Counted from the stretch's first letter, positions 8,179 through 19,326 are shown. The stretch: DNA of 41,232 bases from Ramlibacter sp. (GCA_021323335.1 JAJTCN010000081.1:1-41232); one strand, 5' to 3'. Numbers and translations are program-made. Notes: a model not told the origin generated them from the letters alone.

Positions 8179-10068
<1,890 letters not shown>

Positions 10069-10074
10069 TGCCGG

Positions 10075-10161
10075 TGGCGGGGTCGCTGGCGCGAACCCGC
10101 CCTACGGTCACCATGCGTCACGGGCGATTGCGTAGGGCGGGTTCGCGCAGCGACCCCGCCA
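10075..10161. repeat. Intergenic palindromic repeat, GGGGTCGC type (copy 2)
   Basis: The left arm TGGCGGGGTCGCTGGCGCG... to ...CCGCCCTACG pairs with the right arm CGTAGGGCGGG... to ...CGACCCCGCCA. They match almost perfectly over 31 bases with one extra base in the left arm. It lies directly after the shortened acs gene. Copy 4 at 31017 is nearly the same sequence. Confidence 0.85.
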
Positions 10162-10164
10162 TTG

Positions 10165-10196
10165 AAAAAGGCCTGCGCGAGCAGGCCTTTCTTCTT
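10165..10196. terminator. Bidirectional intrinsic terminator between acs and cytochrome c
   Basis: A perfect 10-bp stem, AAAGGCCTGC and GCAGGCCTTT, closes a GCGA loop. On the minus strand it is followed by TTTTTC, a good terminator for the cytochrome gene. On the plus strand the tract is CTTTCTTCTT, weaker but usable for acs. Confidence 0.75.
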
Positions 10197-10210
10197 GCGT
10201 GACGCCGGGC

Positions 10211-10516
10211 TTATTTGAGCGACATCACCCAGGTGGCGAGCTTCGTCGCCTCGGCTTCGCTCACCTGCGGGTTGGCCGGCATGGGCACGGGGCCCCAGAC
10301 GCCGGCGCCGCCCTTGATGATCTTGCCGGCCAGCTTGGCCACGGCGTCCTTCTGGCCGGCGTACTTCAGCGCGACCTCCTTGTAGCCGGGGCCGACCAGC
10401 TTCTTGTCCACGGCGTGGCACGCCATGCAATTCTTGGCCTGGGCCAGTGCCTGGTCTGCCAGCGCGGGTGCGGAGACCGCGGCCAGTGCTGCCAGGGCGA
10501 ACAGGGCTCGTTTCAT
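10211..10516 (-). CDS. Small periplasmic class I cytochrome c (c551/c552 type)
   Basis: A 101-residue secreted electron carrier. A Sec signal peptide ends after APALA at residue 20. The haem motif CMACH is at residues 30-34, and the likely axial Met is Met79 in GPVPMPANP. The length matches the family. A strong terminator follows. The donor and acceptor cannot be deduced from the neighbours. Confidence 0.92.
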   Translation of the reverse strand: MKRALFALAALAAVSAPALADQALAQAKNCMACHAVDKKLVGPGYKEVALKYAGQKDAVAKLAGKIIKGGAGVWGPVPMPANPQVSEAEATKLATWVMSLK

Positions 10517-10619
10517 CGGGGGATCCTCTCGGTTCGGTTACAGTCCTTCAACGCCATTGTACGGACACGCGTTGACGTCTTCCGTCACCGGGCCGTCGCA
10601 TCAAACAATCGGAGGGCAC

Positions 10620-10862
10620 ATGCTGTTCCTGGGCTTGGGGATCATCCTGCTGGCCATGAAGTACCTGGAGTTCGGGGCCGTGGCCGAATGGTCCTGGTGG
10701 GCCGTGCTGTCGCCGTTCGCGCTGGCGGTGGCGTGGTGGACGTGGGCCGACTGGTCCGGCTACACCAAGAAGAAGGCCATGCAGCGCGAGAACGAGCGCA
10801 AGCAGGCGCGGATCGACAAGAGCCGCGAGCAGCTCGGGCTGGGCATCAAGAAGCGCAAGTAG
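10620..10862 (+). CDS. Small Trp-rich protein (TIGR04438 family)
   Basis: An 80-residue protein of unknown function. The N-terminal half is one or two hydrophobic segments (LFLGLGIILLAMKYLEF and then WWAVLSPFALAVAWWTW) rich in tryptophan. The C-terminal half is highly charged and basic (KKKAMQRENERKQARIDK). This fits the small Trp-rich family seen in Burkholderiales. GGAGGG lies 3 bases before the ATG. It is divergent from the cytochrome c gene and ends just before the convergent FAD/Rieske gene. Confidence 0.8.
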   Translation: MLFLGLGIILLAMKYLEFGAVAEWSWWAVLSPFALAVAWWTWADWSGYTKKKAMQRENERKQARIDKSREQLGLGIKKRK

Positions 10863-10866
10863 GGAT

Positions 10867-12381
10867 TCAGCCGCCCGGCGGCGGCAGGTGCTTGCGCTTG
10901 AGCGGCTTGAGCGCGGGCCCTTCGATCACCGTGCCGTCCGGCCGGAACCGGCTGCCATGGCACGGGCAGTCCCAGCTCGTTTCCACGCTGTTCCAGTGCA
11001 CCTTGCAGCCGACGTGCGTGCAAACCTGTGACACGGCGAACAGTTCGCCGTCGGGCGCCCGATAGGCCGCGAACGTCTCGCCCTCCGCGTCCACGATCGC
11101 GCTGTCCCCGGGCGCCAGGCTGGAGAGCTTTTCCTTCTGCCCGCCGGTGAGGTAGTCCTTCACCAGCTGCTTCGCGACCAGCGCGTTTTCCTCGAGGATG
11201 TTCTTCGCGCCCTTCACGGGGGAGAACCGTCCCGGCCGCACGACGTCCGCGAACGCCGCCTTGTGTCCCAGCAGCTCCGCCGCGATCAGGCGCGCGGCTA
11301 CCGTTCCCCAGGTCAGTCCGTCGGTGGCAAAGCCGGTGGCCATGAAGCAGCCGTCGTGGCCGCGGCCGATGTAGGGCAGGGCGTCGGCGCCCCGGTAGTT
11401 CTGTGCCGACCAGCGATGCGTGATCGCGCGGTCGCCGAAATGGCGCCGTGCCAGCGCCTCCAGCGCTATCAGGCCGGCCTTCGCATTGTGGATGCCCACC
11501 TTGTGCTCCTGGCCGGCGCAGACGAGGTAATGCCTGCCGCCGGATTGCGTCGTGCGGATGGAAAGTTGCTCGGCGGCCTTCCACCAGAAAGTGCCGGGCC
11601 CGGGCGGCGTGCCGGCGTCCCACTCCATGGCGATGCCGTATTCGCGGTGCACCGGCATTTCGGTGTGCACCAGGTGCACCCCCTTGGGCGAGTGCGTCGC
11701 CACGATGATTTCCTTCGCCGTCACGGAGCCGGACGCCGTCACCGCCCGCTTCGCACGGGTGTCCAGCTCCAGCACGCGCGAATGCTCGTGGATCGACGCG
11801 CCGGCTTCGGCCGCACGCCGCGCCAGCGCCGCGACATAGTCCTGGGGCTGGAACTGCGCCTGCCCGGGCAGCACCAGCACGTCGCCTTCGGCCGGAGGCA
11901 GGGGCGAGGGCACCGACGTCGTGCGTTCCACCGCGCAGCCGGCGGCCCTGAGCGCGTCGAACTCCTCTTGCATGTCGTTCGCATGCGCCTGGTCCGCCCA
12001 CTGCACCAGGGAGCAGCGGCGAAAGCCGACGTCGGGCAGGTGGCTGCAGCGCTCCTCGATGAAGGCGACGGCGGCGCGGCGTTCGTTGGCGACCTGGCGA
12101 GCCACGTCCCCGCCCCAGCGCGACACGATCTCCCGCATGCCGCCGGACACCGTCTCGTACAGGTTGCCCGTGGAATGGCCGGTGGTGCCGGAGCCGATCT
12201 CATCCGCCTCGAGCAGCACCACCTTCGGCTTGTTCGCGGTCTTCTGCTCGGCGAGCAGGTTCGCCAGCGTCACGCCGGTGATGCCGCCGCCGATGATCAG
12301 GACGTCGGCGCCGATGTTGCCGTCGAGCATCGCGTAGCCGCTGGCCGCCGCGGTGTCCCGCCACACGGATTGGGTGTCCAT
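10867..12381 (-). CDS. FAD-dependent oxidoreductase with C-terminal Rieske domain
   Basis: A 504-residue fusion. The N-terminal DAO-type FAD domain opens with VLIIGGGITGVTLAN (residues 27-41). A Rieske [2Fe-2S] domain occupies the last 70 residues, with C454-x-H456 and C472-x-x-H475 as ligands. The extra Cys459 and Cys474 can form the disulfide seen in high-potential Rieske proteins. Such FAD-Rieske proteins are widespread, but their substrate is mostly unknown. No ferredoxin or partner gene is adjacent. The ATG gives the family start, with the Rossmann motif beginning about 26 residues in. Confidence 0.88.
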   Translation of the reverse strand: MDTQSVWRDTAAASGYAMLDGNIGADVLIIGGGITGVTLANLLAEQKTANKPKVVLLEADEIGSGTTGHSTGNLYETVSGGMREIVSRWGGDVARQVANERRAAVAFIEERCSHLPDVGFRRCSLVQWADQAHANDMQEEFDALRAAGCAVERTTSVPSPLPPAEGDVLVLPGQAQFQPQDYVAALARRAAEAGASIHEHSRVLELDTRAKRAVTASGSVTAKEIIVATHSPKGVHLVHTEMPVHREYGIAMEWDAGTPPGPGTFWWKAAEQLSIRTTQSGGRHYLVCAGQEHKVGIHNAKAGLIALEALARRHFGDRAITHRWSAQNYRGADALPYIGRGHDGCFMATGFATDGLTWGTVAARLIAAELLGHKAAFADVVRPGRFSPVKGAKNILEENALVAKQLVKDYLTGGQKEKLSSLAPGDSAIVDAEGETFAAYRAPDGELFAVSQVCTHVGCKVHWNSVETSWDCPCHGSRFRPDGTVIEGPALKPLKRKHLPPPGG

Positions 12382-12464
12382 GAGGTTCTCCCTGCAGAAA
12401 ACCCCATGCTAGGCAGCGCAGCGAGACCGCATCGTAGGACGCGGACGACATTCGAGTGAACGCC

Positions 12465-12530
12465 GGGGTCGGCTTGCGCCGAACCCGGCCTACCGCACCC
12501 CGCAGGCCGGGTTACGCGAAGCGGACCCCG
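12465..12530. repeat. Intergenic palindromic repeat, GGGGTCCG type (copy 3)
   Basis: The left arm GGGGTCGGCTTGCGCCG... to ...CCCGGCCTAC faces the right arm GGCCGGGTTACGCG... to ...GCGGACCCCG. It is shorter and more diverged than copies 2 and 4. Its right tip ends four bases before the ilvD stop codon. Confidence 0.75.
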
Positions 12531-12533
12531 AGT

Positions 12534-14231
12534 TCAATAAAGGTCCAGCACCGCTCCCTTGCTCGCGCTGCTGGCGTTGAAAGCGAACTTCGCCTGCACG
12601 CCGCGGGTGTAGCGCGGTTGCGGCGCCGTCCACTTCGCGCGGCGCTTCGCGATCTCGGCGTCGTCCACGTTCAGTTGCAGCTTGAGCTGGTGGGAGTCGA
12701 TCGTGATCGAGTCGCCCTCGTGCACGAAGGCGATCGTGCCGCCGGCAGCCGCTTCCGGCGCCACGTGGCCCACCACCATGCCCCAGGTGCCGCCGGAGAA
12801 GCGGCCGTCGGTGATCAGGCCGACGCTCTCGCCCAGCCCGGCGCCGATCAGCGCGCCGGTCGGCGCCAGCATCTCGGGCATGCCCGGGCCGCCCTTGGGC
12901 CCGAGGTAACGCAGCACCATCACGTCGCCGGCCTTGATCTTGCCGGCCAGGATGGCCTGCAGCGCCGACTGCTCGTCGTCGAACACGCGGGCGGGGCCGG
13001 TCATCACCGGGTTCTTCAGGCCGGTGATCTTGGCGACCGCGCCTTCGGGCGACAGGTTGCCCTTCAGGATGGCCAGGTGCCCTTCCTTGTACATGGGCTG
13101 GTCGAACGGCCGGATCACGTCCTGCCCGGCCCTGGGCTGGGCAGGAATGTCCTTCAGCGTCTCGGCGATGGTCTTGCCCGTGATCGTCATGCAGTCGCCG
13201 TGCAGCAGGCCGGCCTCCAGCAGGATCTTCATCACCTGCGGGATGCCGCCCGCTTCGTGCAGGTCCACCGCCAGGTACTTGCCGGACGGCTTGAGGTCGC
13301 AGAGGACGGGCGTGCGCTTGCGGATGCGCTCGAAGTCGTCGATGGTCCACTCGACGTCGGCCGCATGGGCGATGGCCAGGAAGTGCAGCACCGCGTTGGT
13401 GGAGCCGCCCGTGGCCATGATCACCGCCACCGCGTTTTCCAGCGCCTTGCGCGTGACGATGTCGCGCGGCTTGATGTCCTTGCGGATGGCCTCCATCAGG
13501 ACCTTGGCGGATTCCTTCGCCGAGTTCTGCTTCTCGTCGTGCGGGTTCGCCATGGTCGACGAGTAGGGCAGCGACAGGCCCAGCGCCTCGAAGGCGGACG
13601 ACATGGTGTTGGCGGTGTACATGCCGCCGCAGGAGCCGGTGCCGGGAATCGCGGCCTGCTCGATCTCGCGCAGGTCGGCGTCGCTGATCTTGCCGGCCGC
13701 GTTCTGGCCCACGGCCTCGAACACGCTGACGATGTTCAGGTCCTGGCCGCGCCACTTGCCCGGCAGGATGGTGCCGCCATACACGTAGATCGACGGCACG
13801 TTGGCGCGCAGCATGCCCATCATGCCGCCGGGCATGTTCTTGTCGCAGCCGCCGACCACCAGCACGCCGTCCATCCACTGGCCCTGCACGCAGGTCTCGA
13901 TGCAGTCGGAAATCACCTCGCGGCTGACCAGCGAATACTTCATGCCTTCGGTGCCCATCGCCATCCCGTCGGAAATGGTCGGCGTGCCGAAGATCTGCGC
14001 GTTGCCGCCGGCCTCCTCGATGCCCTGGACGGCGGCGTCCGCCAGCTTCTGCAGGCCGCTGTTGCACGGCGTGATGGTGCTGTGGCCGTTGGCGACGCCC
14101 ACCATCGGCTTGCCGAAGTCCGTTTCCTTGTAGCCCATGCCGTAGTACATGGAGCGATTGGGGGCGCGGGACTTGCCTTCGGTGATGTGGGCGCTGCGCA
14201 GCGGCTGGATGGGGATGGTCTTCTTGTCCAT
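12534..14231 (-). CDS. ilvD: Dihydroxy-acid dehydratase
   Basis: Catalyses the third step of valine and isoleucine synthesis, dehydrating 2,3-dihydroxy-isovalerate and its homologue with an Fe-S cluster. The 565 residues include the cluster cysteines in [20 protein letters not shown] and [14 protein letters not shown], and the closing [14 protein letters not shown]. The length is standard and no break is seen. The ATG chosen gives the family start [19 protein letters not shown]. The longer reading upstream enters the LysR gene. A divergent LysR gene shares the promoter region. Confidence 0.95.
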   Translation of the reverse strand: MDKKTIPIQPLRSAHITEGKSRAPNRSMYYGMGYKETDFGKPMVGVANGHSTITPCNSGLQKLADAAVQGIEEAGGNAQIFGTPTISDGMAMGTEGMKYSLVSREVISDCIETCVQGQWMDGVLVVGGCDKNMPGGMMGMLRANVPSIYVYGGTILPGKWRGQDLNIVSVFEAVGQNAAGKISDADLREIEQAAIPGTGSCGGMYTANTMSSAFEALGLSLPYSSTMANPHDEKQNSAKESAKVLMEAIRKDIKPRDIVTRKALENAVAVIMATGGSTNAVLHFLAIAHAADVEWTIDDFERIRKRTPVLCDLKPSGKYLAVDLHEAGGIPQVMKILLEAGLLHGDCMTITGKTIAETLKDIPAQPRAGQDVIRPFDQPMYKEGHLAILKGNLSPEGAVAKITGLKNPVMTGPARVFDDEQSALQAILAGKIKAGDVMVLRYLGPKGGPGMPEMLAPTGALIGAGLGESVGLITDGRFSGGTWGMVVGHVAPEAAAGGTIAFVHEGDSITIDSHQLKLQLNVDDAEIAKRRAKWTAPQPRYTRGVQAKFAFNASSASKGAVLDLY

Positions 14232-14287
14232 GGTCTCGGTGGGCGGGGAGGGAAGGGCCGGAGTATGCGCCGGGGCGGTGATTCTTT

Positions 14288-14302
14288 CCAATCCTTGATT
14301 GG
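14288..14302. promoter_or_regulatory. CCAAT-N5-ATTGG dyad in the ilvD/LysR divergent promoter
   Basis: CCAAT at 14288-14292 and ATTGG at 14298-14302 form a perfect dyad with a five-base centre. It lies 24 bases before the LysR ATG and 57 bases before the ilvD ATG. LysR-type regulators usually bind such interrupted dyads (T-N11-A) in divergent promoters, so this is the likely site for the adjacent LysR protein. Confidence 0.5.
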
Positions 14303-14325
14303 CTGCGCAGTAATATGCGCGGCGT

Positions 14326-15231
14326 ATGAGCGAACCCCTCGTCGAACTGCGGCTGTGGCGCCAGTTCCTGGCCGTGGCCGAGGAACTCCACTTCGGCCGC
14401 GCGGCCCGCCGCCTGCACATGACGCAGCCGCCGCTGACCCAGGCGATTGCCCAGCTGGAGCGGCTGCTCGGCGTGCGCGTGTTCGAGCGCACCAAGCGCA
14501 GCGTGCAGCTCACCGCCGCCGGCGAGGCGCTGGTGCCGCAGGCCCGCGAGCTGCTGGCCCGCGCCGCGGCGCTGCCCGGCCAGGCCCGCGCGGCCGCCGA
14601 CGGCGCGCTCGGCCGGCTGCGCATCGCTTTCGTGTCCACCGCCGGCTACTCGCTGCTGCCGCAATGGGTGCGCGCCTTTCGCGGCCAGTATCCGCAGGTG
14701 CAGCTGGAACTGGTGGAGGCGACGGGCGACGTGCAGCTGCAGGCGCTGGAACGCGGCGACGTCGATGCGGGCTGCATGCTGCATTCGCCGGACTTCGCGC
14801 CGGCCGGGCTGTCACACCTGCGCGTGGCGCGCGAGCCGCTGGTGCTGGCGCTGCCGGAGGCGCACGCGCTTGCCACCGCGCCGCGGCTGTCGCTGGCCGC
14901 TGCGCTGGCCGAACCACTGGTCCTGTTCCCGCGCCGGGTGGTGCCGTCGCTGCATGACGCGATCCTGGGCATGTACCACGCGGGGGGTCACGAGCCGCGG
15001 ATCGCGCAGGAGGCGATCCAGATGCAGACGATCGTCAACCTCGTGGCCGCCGGCCTGGGGCTGGCCTGGGTGCCGGACAGCGTTCGCCAGTTCCAGCGCG
15101 GCGGCGTCACCTATCGCCAGCTCGGCGGCAGGCAGGCGGCGGAAGTGCCCGGTTGCGAGACCAGCCTGGTCTGGTCGCGGGCTTCGCCGGTCCTGGACAG
15201 GTTCATCGCCTGCGTCCGCGCCCACGCCTGA
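14326..15231 (+). CDS. LysR family transcriptional regulator
   Basis: A 301-residue regulator with an N-terminal winged helix ([20 protein letters not shown] and [21 protein letters not shown], residues 16-70) and a substrate-binding domain from about residue 95. It is divergent from ilvD, which suggests control of branched-chain amino acid synthesis or of ilvD alone. No inducer can be read from the sequence. The stop lies within an 8-bp stem (CCCACGCC/GGCGTGGG, 15221-15241) lacking a T-run. Confidence 0.9.
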   Translation: MSEPLVELRLWRQFLAVAEELHFGRAARRLHMTQPPLTQAIAQLERLLGVRVFERTKRSVQLTAAGEALVPQARELLARAAALPGQARAAADGALGRLRIAFVSTAGYSLLPQWVRAFRGQYPQVQLELVEATGDVQLQALERGDVDAGCMLHSPDFAPAGLSHLRVAREPLVLALPEAHALATAPRLSLAAALAEPLVLFPRRVVPSLHDAILGMYHAGGHEPRIAQEAIQMQTIVNLVAAGLGLAWVPDSVRQFQRGGVTYRQLGGRQAAEVPGCETSLVWSRASPVLDRFIACVRAHA

Positions 15232-15256
15232 AGGGCGTGGGTCACAATAGCCGCCC

Positions 15257-16096
15257 ATGCTGATCCACCCCAAGATCGATCCCGTCGCGCTGCAGCTCGG
15301 CCCCATCGCCATCCACTGGTATGGCCTGACCTACCTGCTCGCCTTCGGCCTCTTCATGGCCCTCGCGCACATGCGCCTGCGGCACGAGCCGTTCCGGTCC
15401 CTGAAGGGCCCGGGCGGCTGGAGCTCCAAGGACATCGAGGACATGCTGTTCCTCGGCGTGCTGGGCGTGGTGGTCGGCGGCCGCCTCGGCTACTGCCTGT
15501 TCTACAAGCCGATGTACTACCTGCAGAATCCGCTGGAGATCTTCTTCGTCTGGCAGGGCGGGATGAGCTTCCACGGCGGCCTGATCGGGGTGATCCTGTC
15601 GCAGGTCTGGTACGCGCGCAGCCGCGGCAAGCCTTTCTGGCAGGTGATGGACTTCATCGCGCCCTGCGTGCCCCTGGGGCTGGGGGCCGGGCGCCTGGGC
15701 AACTTCATCAACGGCGAGCTGTGGGGCCGCGCGGCGGACCCGGACCTGCCGTGGGCGATGGTCTTCCCGCAAAGCGGCACCAGCATCCCGCGCCATCCGT
15801 CGCAGCTTTACGAGCTGCTGCTGGAGGGCATCGTGCTCTTCATCGTGCTGTGGTGGTATGCCCGCAGGCAGCGCAAGGAGGCGCAGGTGTCGGCGGTGTT
15901 CCTGATCGGCTACGGCGTGGCCCGTTTCACCGCGGAGTACTTCCGCGAACCCGATGCGCACCTGGGCATCCTGGCCTTCAAGATGAGCATGGGCCAGTGG
16001 CTGTGCATCCCGATGATCCTGGGCGGCGTGCTGCTGTGGGTGTGGGCGGAGACCCGGAACGCGCCCGCGCGCCCCAACCAGACTGCGGCTCGCTGA
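15257..16096 (+). CDS. lgt: Prolipoprotein diacylglyceryl transferase
   Basis: Transfers diacylglycerol from phosphatidylglycerol to the lipobox cysteine of prolipoproteins in the inner membrane. The 279 residues show about seven membrane segments, the family motif [17 protein letters not shown] near residues 142-158, the HGGLIGV segment and the conserved HPSQLYE. The length is normal. It has no functional link to its neighbours and is followed by a 109-bp palindrome. Confidence 0.95.
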   Translation: MLIHPKIDPVALQLGPIAIHWYGLTYLLAFGLFMALAHMRLRHEPFRSLKGPGGWSSKDIEDMLFLGVLGVVVGGRLGYCLFYKPMYYLQNPLEIFFVWQGGMSFHGGLIGVILSQVWYARSRGKPFWQVMDFIAPCVPLGLGAGRLGNFINGELWGRAADPDLPWAMVFPQSGTSIPRHPSQLYELLLEGIVLFIVLWWYARRQRKEAQVSAVFLIGYGVARFTAEYFREPDAHLGILAFKMSMGQWLCIPMILGGVLLWVWAETRNAPARPNQTAAR

Positions 16097-16115
16097 GAGG
16101 AGCCGGGAGCGGGTA

Positions 16116-16224
16116 CCGGACGCAAAAGTCGCAAAAGCTACGCAAAAGTCGCGAAAGAAATTCCAATCCGGATTAGCTTCTCCTTTTGCGACTTTTGCGC
16201 AACCTTCGCGACTTTTGCGTCCGG
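16116..16224. repeat. 109-bp palindrome built from GCAAAAGTC units
   Basis: Two 42-base arms (16116-16157 and 16183-16224) are inverted copies with about six mismatches. Each contains CGCAAAAGTCGC twice. The centre carries the perfect 10-bp palindrome AATCCGGATT at 16165-16174. It lies after lgt and before the malonate regulator, both on the plus strand. No open frame or transposase is associated. As RNA it would form a long hairpin that could separate the two units. Confidence 0.8.
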
Positions 16225-16280
16225 CTGTCCGGGTTTTCCCTTTTTCAAAAATTCAACCACCTCGCCGCCCACCCATGCAT

Positions 16281-16306
16281 AATTACACGTAATTACAGGA
16301 AATTAC
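16281..16306 (+). promoter_or_regulatory. Triple AATTAC operator before the malonate regulator
   Basis: AATTAC occurs three times at exactly 10-bp steps (16281, 16291, 16301), all on one face of the helix. The first and second copies also form the dyad AATTACACGTAATT. CATAAT at 16278-16283 could be a -10 box overlapping it. It ends 17 bases before the GntR start, as expected for an autoregulatory site. Confidence 0.55.
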
Positions 16307-16322
16307 GGCAGCACGAACATCC

Positions 16323-16988
16323 ATGCGAGTGGTCCAGAGCTCCCTGCACGACGAAGTGGCCGCGCAACTGCGCGAGCGCATCTTCGCGGGTGAGCTGCCG
16401 CCCGGCACCTTCCTCGACGAAGTCCGGCTCGCCCAGGAGATGAGCATCTCCCGCACGCCGCTGCGCGAGGCGCTCAAGGTGCTCACGGCGGAAGGCCTGG
16501 TGCGCCACGAGCCGCGGCGCGGCTGCTTCGTCAACGAGGTGACGGAACAGGACCTGGACGAAATCTTCCCGGTGATCGGCCTGCTGGAAGGCCGTTGTGC
16601 CTACGAGGCGGCCCAGCACGCGTCGGACGCCGACCTCGAAACGCTCGAGGTGCTGCACCAGAAGCTGGCGAAGCATGCCAAGGCGCGCCGCATCAACGAG
16701 TATTACGAAGCCAACTTCGCGATCCACGAGGCGATCATCCGGCTGGCCGACAACCGCTGGCTCGCCAGCGTCATCGCCGACCTGCGCAAGATCCTGCGGC
16801 TGGCCCGCCTGCAGCAACTGCACGCGCCGGGCCGGCTGGACCAGAGCCTGTCGGAACACCTGGCCGTGTTCGCGGCGCTGAAGGCGCGCGACGCCGACGG
16901 CGCCGAAGCGGCGATGCGCACCCACCTGCAACGCCAGCGCGAAGCCCTGCGCGAGCTGGCGCGCGCCCAACGTTCGAGGCTGGCATGA
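16323..16988 (+). CDS. matR: GntR/FCD regulator of the malonate cluster (MatR-like)
   Basis: A 221-residue regulator: winged helix at about residues 8-72 (MSISRTPLREALKVLTAEGLV) and FCD domain at about 80-212. It is the first gene of a run encoding malonyl-CoA decarboxylase and malonyl-CoA synthetase, and its stop overlaps the decarboxylase start (ATGA). By position it matches MatR, the FCD-type regulator of malonate genes in rhizobia. The name is inferred from context, not from sequence alone. A triple AATTAC site precedes it. Confidence 0.85.
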   Translation: MRVVQSSLHDEVAAQLRERIFAGELPPGTFLDEVRLAQEMSISRTPLREALKVLTAEGLVRHEPRRGCFVNEVTEQDLDEIFPVIGLLEGRCAYEAAQHASDADLETLEVLHQKLAKHAKARRINEYYEANFAIHEAIIRLADNRWLASVIADLRKILRLARLQQLHAPGRLDQSLSEHLAVFAALKARDADGAEAAMRTHLQRQREALRELARAQRSRLA

Positions 16989-18283
16989 CCGAACTCACCC
17001 ACCCGGCCAAGGCCGCCACCCGCAGCACGCGCGAGCGCCTGGAGGCCACCTGGCGCAAGGGCGCGGAGGCGCTGTCGCCGCGCGTGCTGCGCCGCACGCT
17101 GGCGGAGCTGCAGGCCATCGTCGACACGCGGGTGAGCGAGGTGGAGGGCGGCCGGCGCGCGCGCGCCTTCGCCGAGTGGTACGCGGGCGCCTCGGCCGAA
17201 GAGCGCCGCGACGCCTGGCTGCTGATGAGCGAGCAGTTCGGCGCCGACCCGAAGAAGATCCAGTCGGCGCGCGAGCACTACGAAGCGGCGCACGGCACGC
17301 CGGAAGAGGGCGCCGCGGAGATCCGCCTGCGCCGCTCGCTGGTGTCCGCCCGCACCCGGCTGCTGCAGCGCTTCGCCGCCTTCCCGGCCGGCATGCGCTT
17401 CCTGGTGGACCTGCGCGCGGAACTGCTGCCGCACCTGCGCGGCGACAAGCGCCTGCTGCCGCTGGACGCGGAACTGGAGACGCTGTTCTCCACCTGGTTC
17501 GACGTGGCGTTCCTCGAGCTGCGGCGGCTGAGCTGGGACTCGCCGGCCTCGCTGCTGGAAAAGCTGATCAAGTACGAGGCGGTGCACGACATCCGCAGCT
17601 GGAGCGACCTGAAGAACCGGCTGGACAGCGACCGCCGCTGCTACGGCTTCTTCCACCCCCGGCTGGACGGCGAGCCGCTCATCTTCGTCGAGGTGGCGCT
17701 GACCGACCACATGTCCGACTGCATCACGCCGCTGCTGGACGAGGCCGCGGCCGTGGCGGACATCGACAAGGCGACGACCGCGATCTTCTATTCCATCAGC
17801 AACACGCAGGCCGGGCTGCGCGGCGTGAGCTTCGGCGACTCGCTGATCAAGCACGTCGTCGAAACGCTGAAGGCGGAATTCCCGAAGCTCAAGACCTTCG
17901 CGACCCTGTCGCCGATTCCGGGTTTCCGCGCATGGCTGGCCAGGCACGCGCCCCCGGAAAAGCTGGCGGCCTGGGAGAAGCCGCTGGAGCTCGACGCGAA
18001 ATCGCCGGAGCGGCAGGAACTGCTGTCGTGGGCAGCCCGCTATCTCGGCCGCGAGCTGCAGGACGGCAAGCCGCTCGACCCGGTGGCGCGCTTCCACCTG
18101 GGCAACGGCGCGCGCGTGGAACGCCTGAACTGGGCCGGCGATCCTTCGCCGAAGGGCATCAAGCAGTCTTTCGGCCTCATGGTGAACTATCTGTACGATC
18201 CGAAGCGGCTGGACAAGCACCGGGCCATGCTGTCGCAGGGAGAAATCCCCATGGCCGCAGCCATCGGGGACCTGTACCGTTAG
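16985..18283 (+). CDS. matA: Malonyl-CoA decarboxylase
   Basis: Converts malonyl-CoA to acetyl-CoA and CO2. The 432 residues match the family length, with a helical N-terminal part (about 15-150) and a GNAT-like catalytic part from about 155 to the end. Characteristic stretches are FFHPRLDGEPLIFVEVAL, AIFYSISNTQAGLRGVSFG and FATLSPIPGFRAWL. The ATG overlaps the regulator stop and gives the expected start. Together with the synthetase four genes on, it makes a complete malonate to acetyl-CoA route. Confidence 0.93.
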   Translation: MTELTHPAKAATRSTRERLEATWRKGAEALSPRVLRRTLAELQAIVDTRVSEVEGGRRARAFAEWYAGASAEERRDAWLLMSEQFGADPKKIQSAREHYEAAHGTPEEGAAEIRLRRSLVSARTRLLQRFAAFPAGMRFLVDLRAELLPHLRGDKRLLPLDAELETLFSTWFDVAFLELRRLSWDSPASLLEKLIKYEAVHDIRSWSDLKNRLDSDRRCYGFFHPRLDGEPLIFVEVALTDHMSDCITPLLDEAAAVADIDKATTAIFYSISNTQAGLRGVSFGDSLIKHVVETLKAEFPKLKTFATLSPIPGFRAWLARHAPPEKLAAWEKPLELDAKSPERQELLSWAARYLGRELQDGKPLDPVARFHLGNGARVERLNWAGDPSPKGIKQSFGLMVNYLYDPKRLDKHRAMLSQGEIPMAAAIGDLYR

Positions 18284-18323
18284 CGCCTTTTCCGCAATCG
18301 CAGAAAACCAAAGGAGACAAGAG

Positions 18324-19319
18324 ATGCATTCCATTCGACCCACCCGACGCGACGTCCTGCGCGTGGCCGCCGCCGGCGCAGCCGCCGCCGCCGCTCCCTT
18401 CGTCCACGCCCAATCGTCGGCCTGGCCGGCCAAGCCGGTGCAGCTCGTCGTGCCCTTCCCGGCGGGTGGCGGCACCGACGCCTTCGCGCGCCCGCTGGCG
18501 GCGCAGTTCGCCGAGCAGACCAAGCAGCAGCTGGTGATCGACAACAAGGCCGGCGCCGGCGGCAACGTGGGGGCCTCCATCGCCTCCCGCGCCGCCCCCG
18601 ACGGCTATAACTTCTTCATGGGCGCCGTCCACCACGCCATCGCCCCGTCGATCTACCCCAAGCTCGACTACGACCTGCAGAAGGACCTGGTGCCGATCAC
18701 GCTGGTGGCGCGGGTGCCGCAGGTGGTCGTGGTCAACCCGACCCGCATCCCGGCGAAGGACTTCCGCGAATTCCTCGCCATGGTGAAGGCCAATCCGGGC
18801 AAGTACAACTACGCATCGGCCGGCAACGGCACCTCGCACCACCTGGCCGGCGAGCTGTTCAAGCTGCAGACGAAGACCTTCATCACCCACATCCCCTACC
18901 GCGGCGCCGGCCCGGCGCTGCAGGACCTGATCACCGGCAGCGCCGACCTGATGTTCGACGGCCTCGGTTCCTCGGCAGCCCACATCAAGGGCGGCCGCAT
19001 CAAGGCGCTGATGGTGTCGGGGAGCACCCGCAACCCGGCCCTGCCGGACGTGCCCTCCGCCGCGGAGATGGGCCTGCCCGACTACACCGTGACCACCTGG
19101 TACGGCATCTGGGCCCCCAAGGGCACGCCCGCGGACGTGCAGCAGCGCATGGCCGAAGAGGTGCGCAAGGCCGTGCAGTCCGAGCGCCTGAAGGCTGTCT
19201 GGGCCGCGCAGGGCGCGGACTTCCCCAACCTGTCGCAGCAGGCTTTCGGCAGTTTCATCGACGGCGAGATCAAGCGCTGGGCCACGGTGGTGAAGGCCTC
19301 CAACGTGAAGGCGGATTGA
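18324..19319 (+). CDS. Bug-type tripartite tricarboxylate receptor (malonate cluster)
   Basis: A 331-residue periplasmic binding protein of the TctC/Bug family. The signal peptide has a twin-arginine-like start (TRRDVLRVAAAG) and ends at VHAQ near residue 30. The mature part shows VPFPAGGGTDAFARPLA, the APDGYNFFMG segment and PGKYNYASAGNGTSHHLAGE, all typical. In this setting it probably binds malonate or a related acid. The membrane partners TctA and TctB are not in the window, so it would depend on subunits encoded elsewhere. AAGGAGA precedes the ATG. Confidence 0.9.
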   Translation: MHSIRPTRRDVLRVAAAGAAAAAAPFVHAQSSAWPAKPVQLVVPFPAGGGTDAFARPLAAQFAEQTKQQLVIDNKAGAGGNVGASIASRAAPDGYNFFMGAVHHAIAPSIYPKLDYDLQKDLVPITLVARVPQVVVVNPTRIPAKDFREFLAMVKANPGKYNYASAGNGTSHHLAGELFKLQTKTFITHIPYRGAGPALQDLITGSADLMFDGLGSSAAHIKGGRIKALMVSGSTRNPALPDVPSAAEMGLPDYTVTTWYGIWAPKGTPADVQQRMAEEVRKAVQSERLKAVWAAQGADFPNLSQQAFGSFIDGEIKRWATVVKASNVKAD

Positions 19320-19326
19320 GGCTGCC

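Noticed and set aside
12490..14784. Very long open frames on both strands across the ilvD region
   Set aside because: Their products are low-complexity Arg/Gly/His-rich strings, as expected from shifted frames of GC-rich coding DNA. The ilvD frame explains the region fully.
15221..15241. Terminator after the LysR gene
   Set aside because: An 8-bp stem is present but it spans the stop codon and has no T-run; lgt starts 16 bases later.
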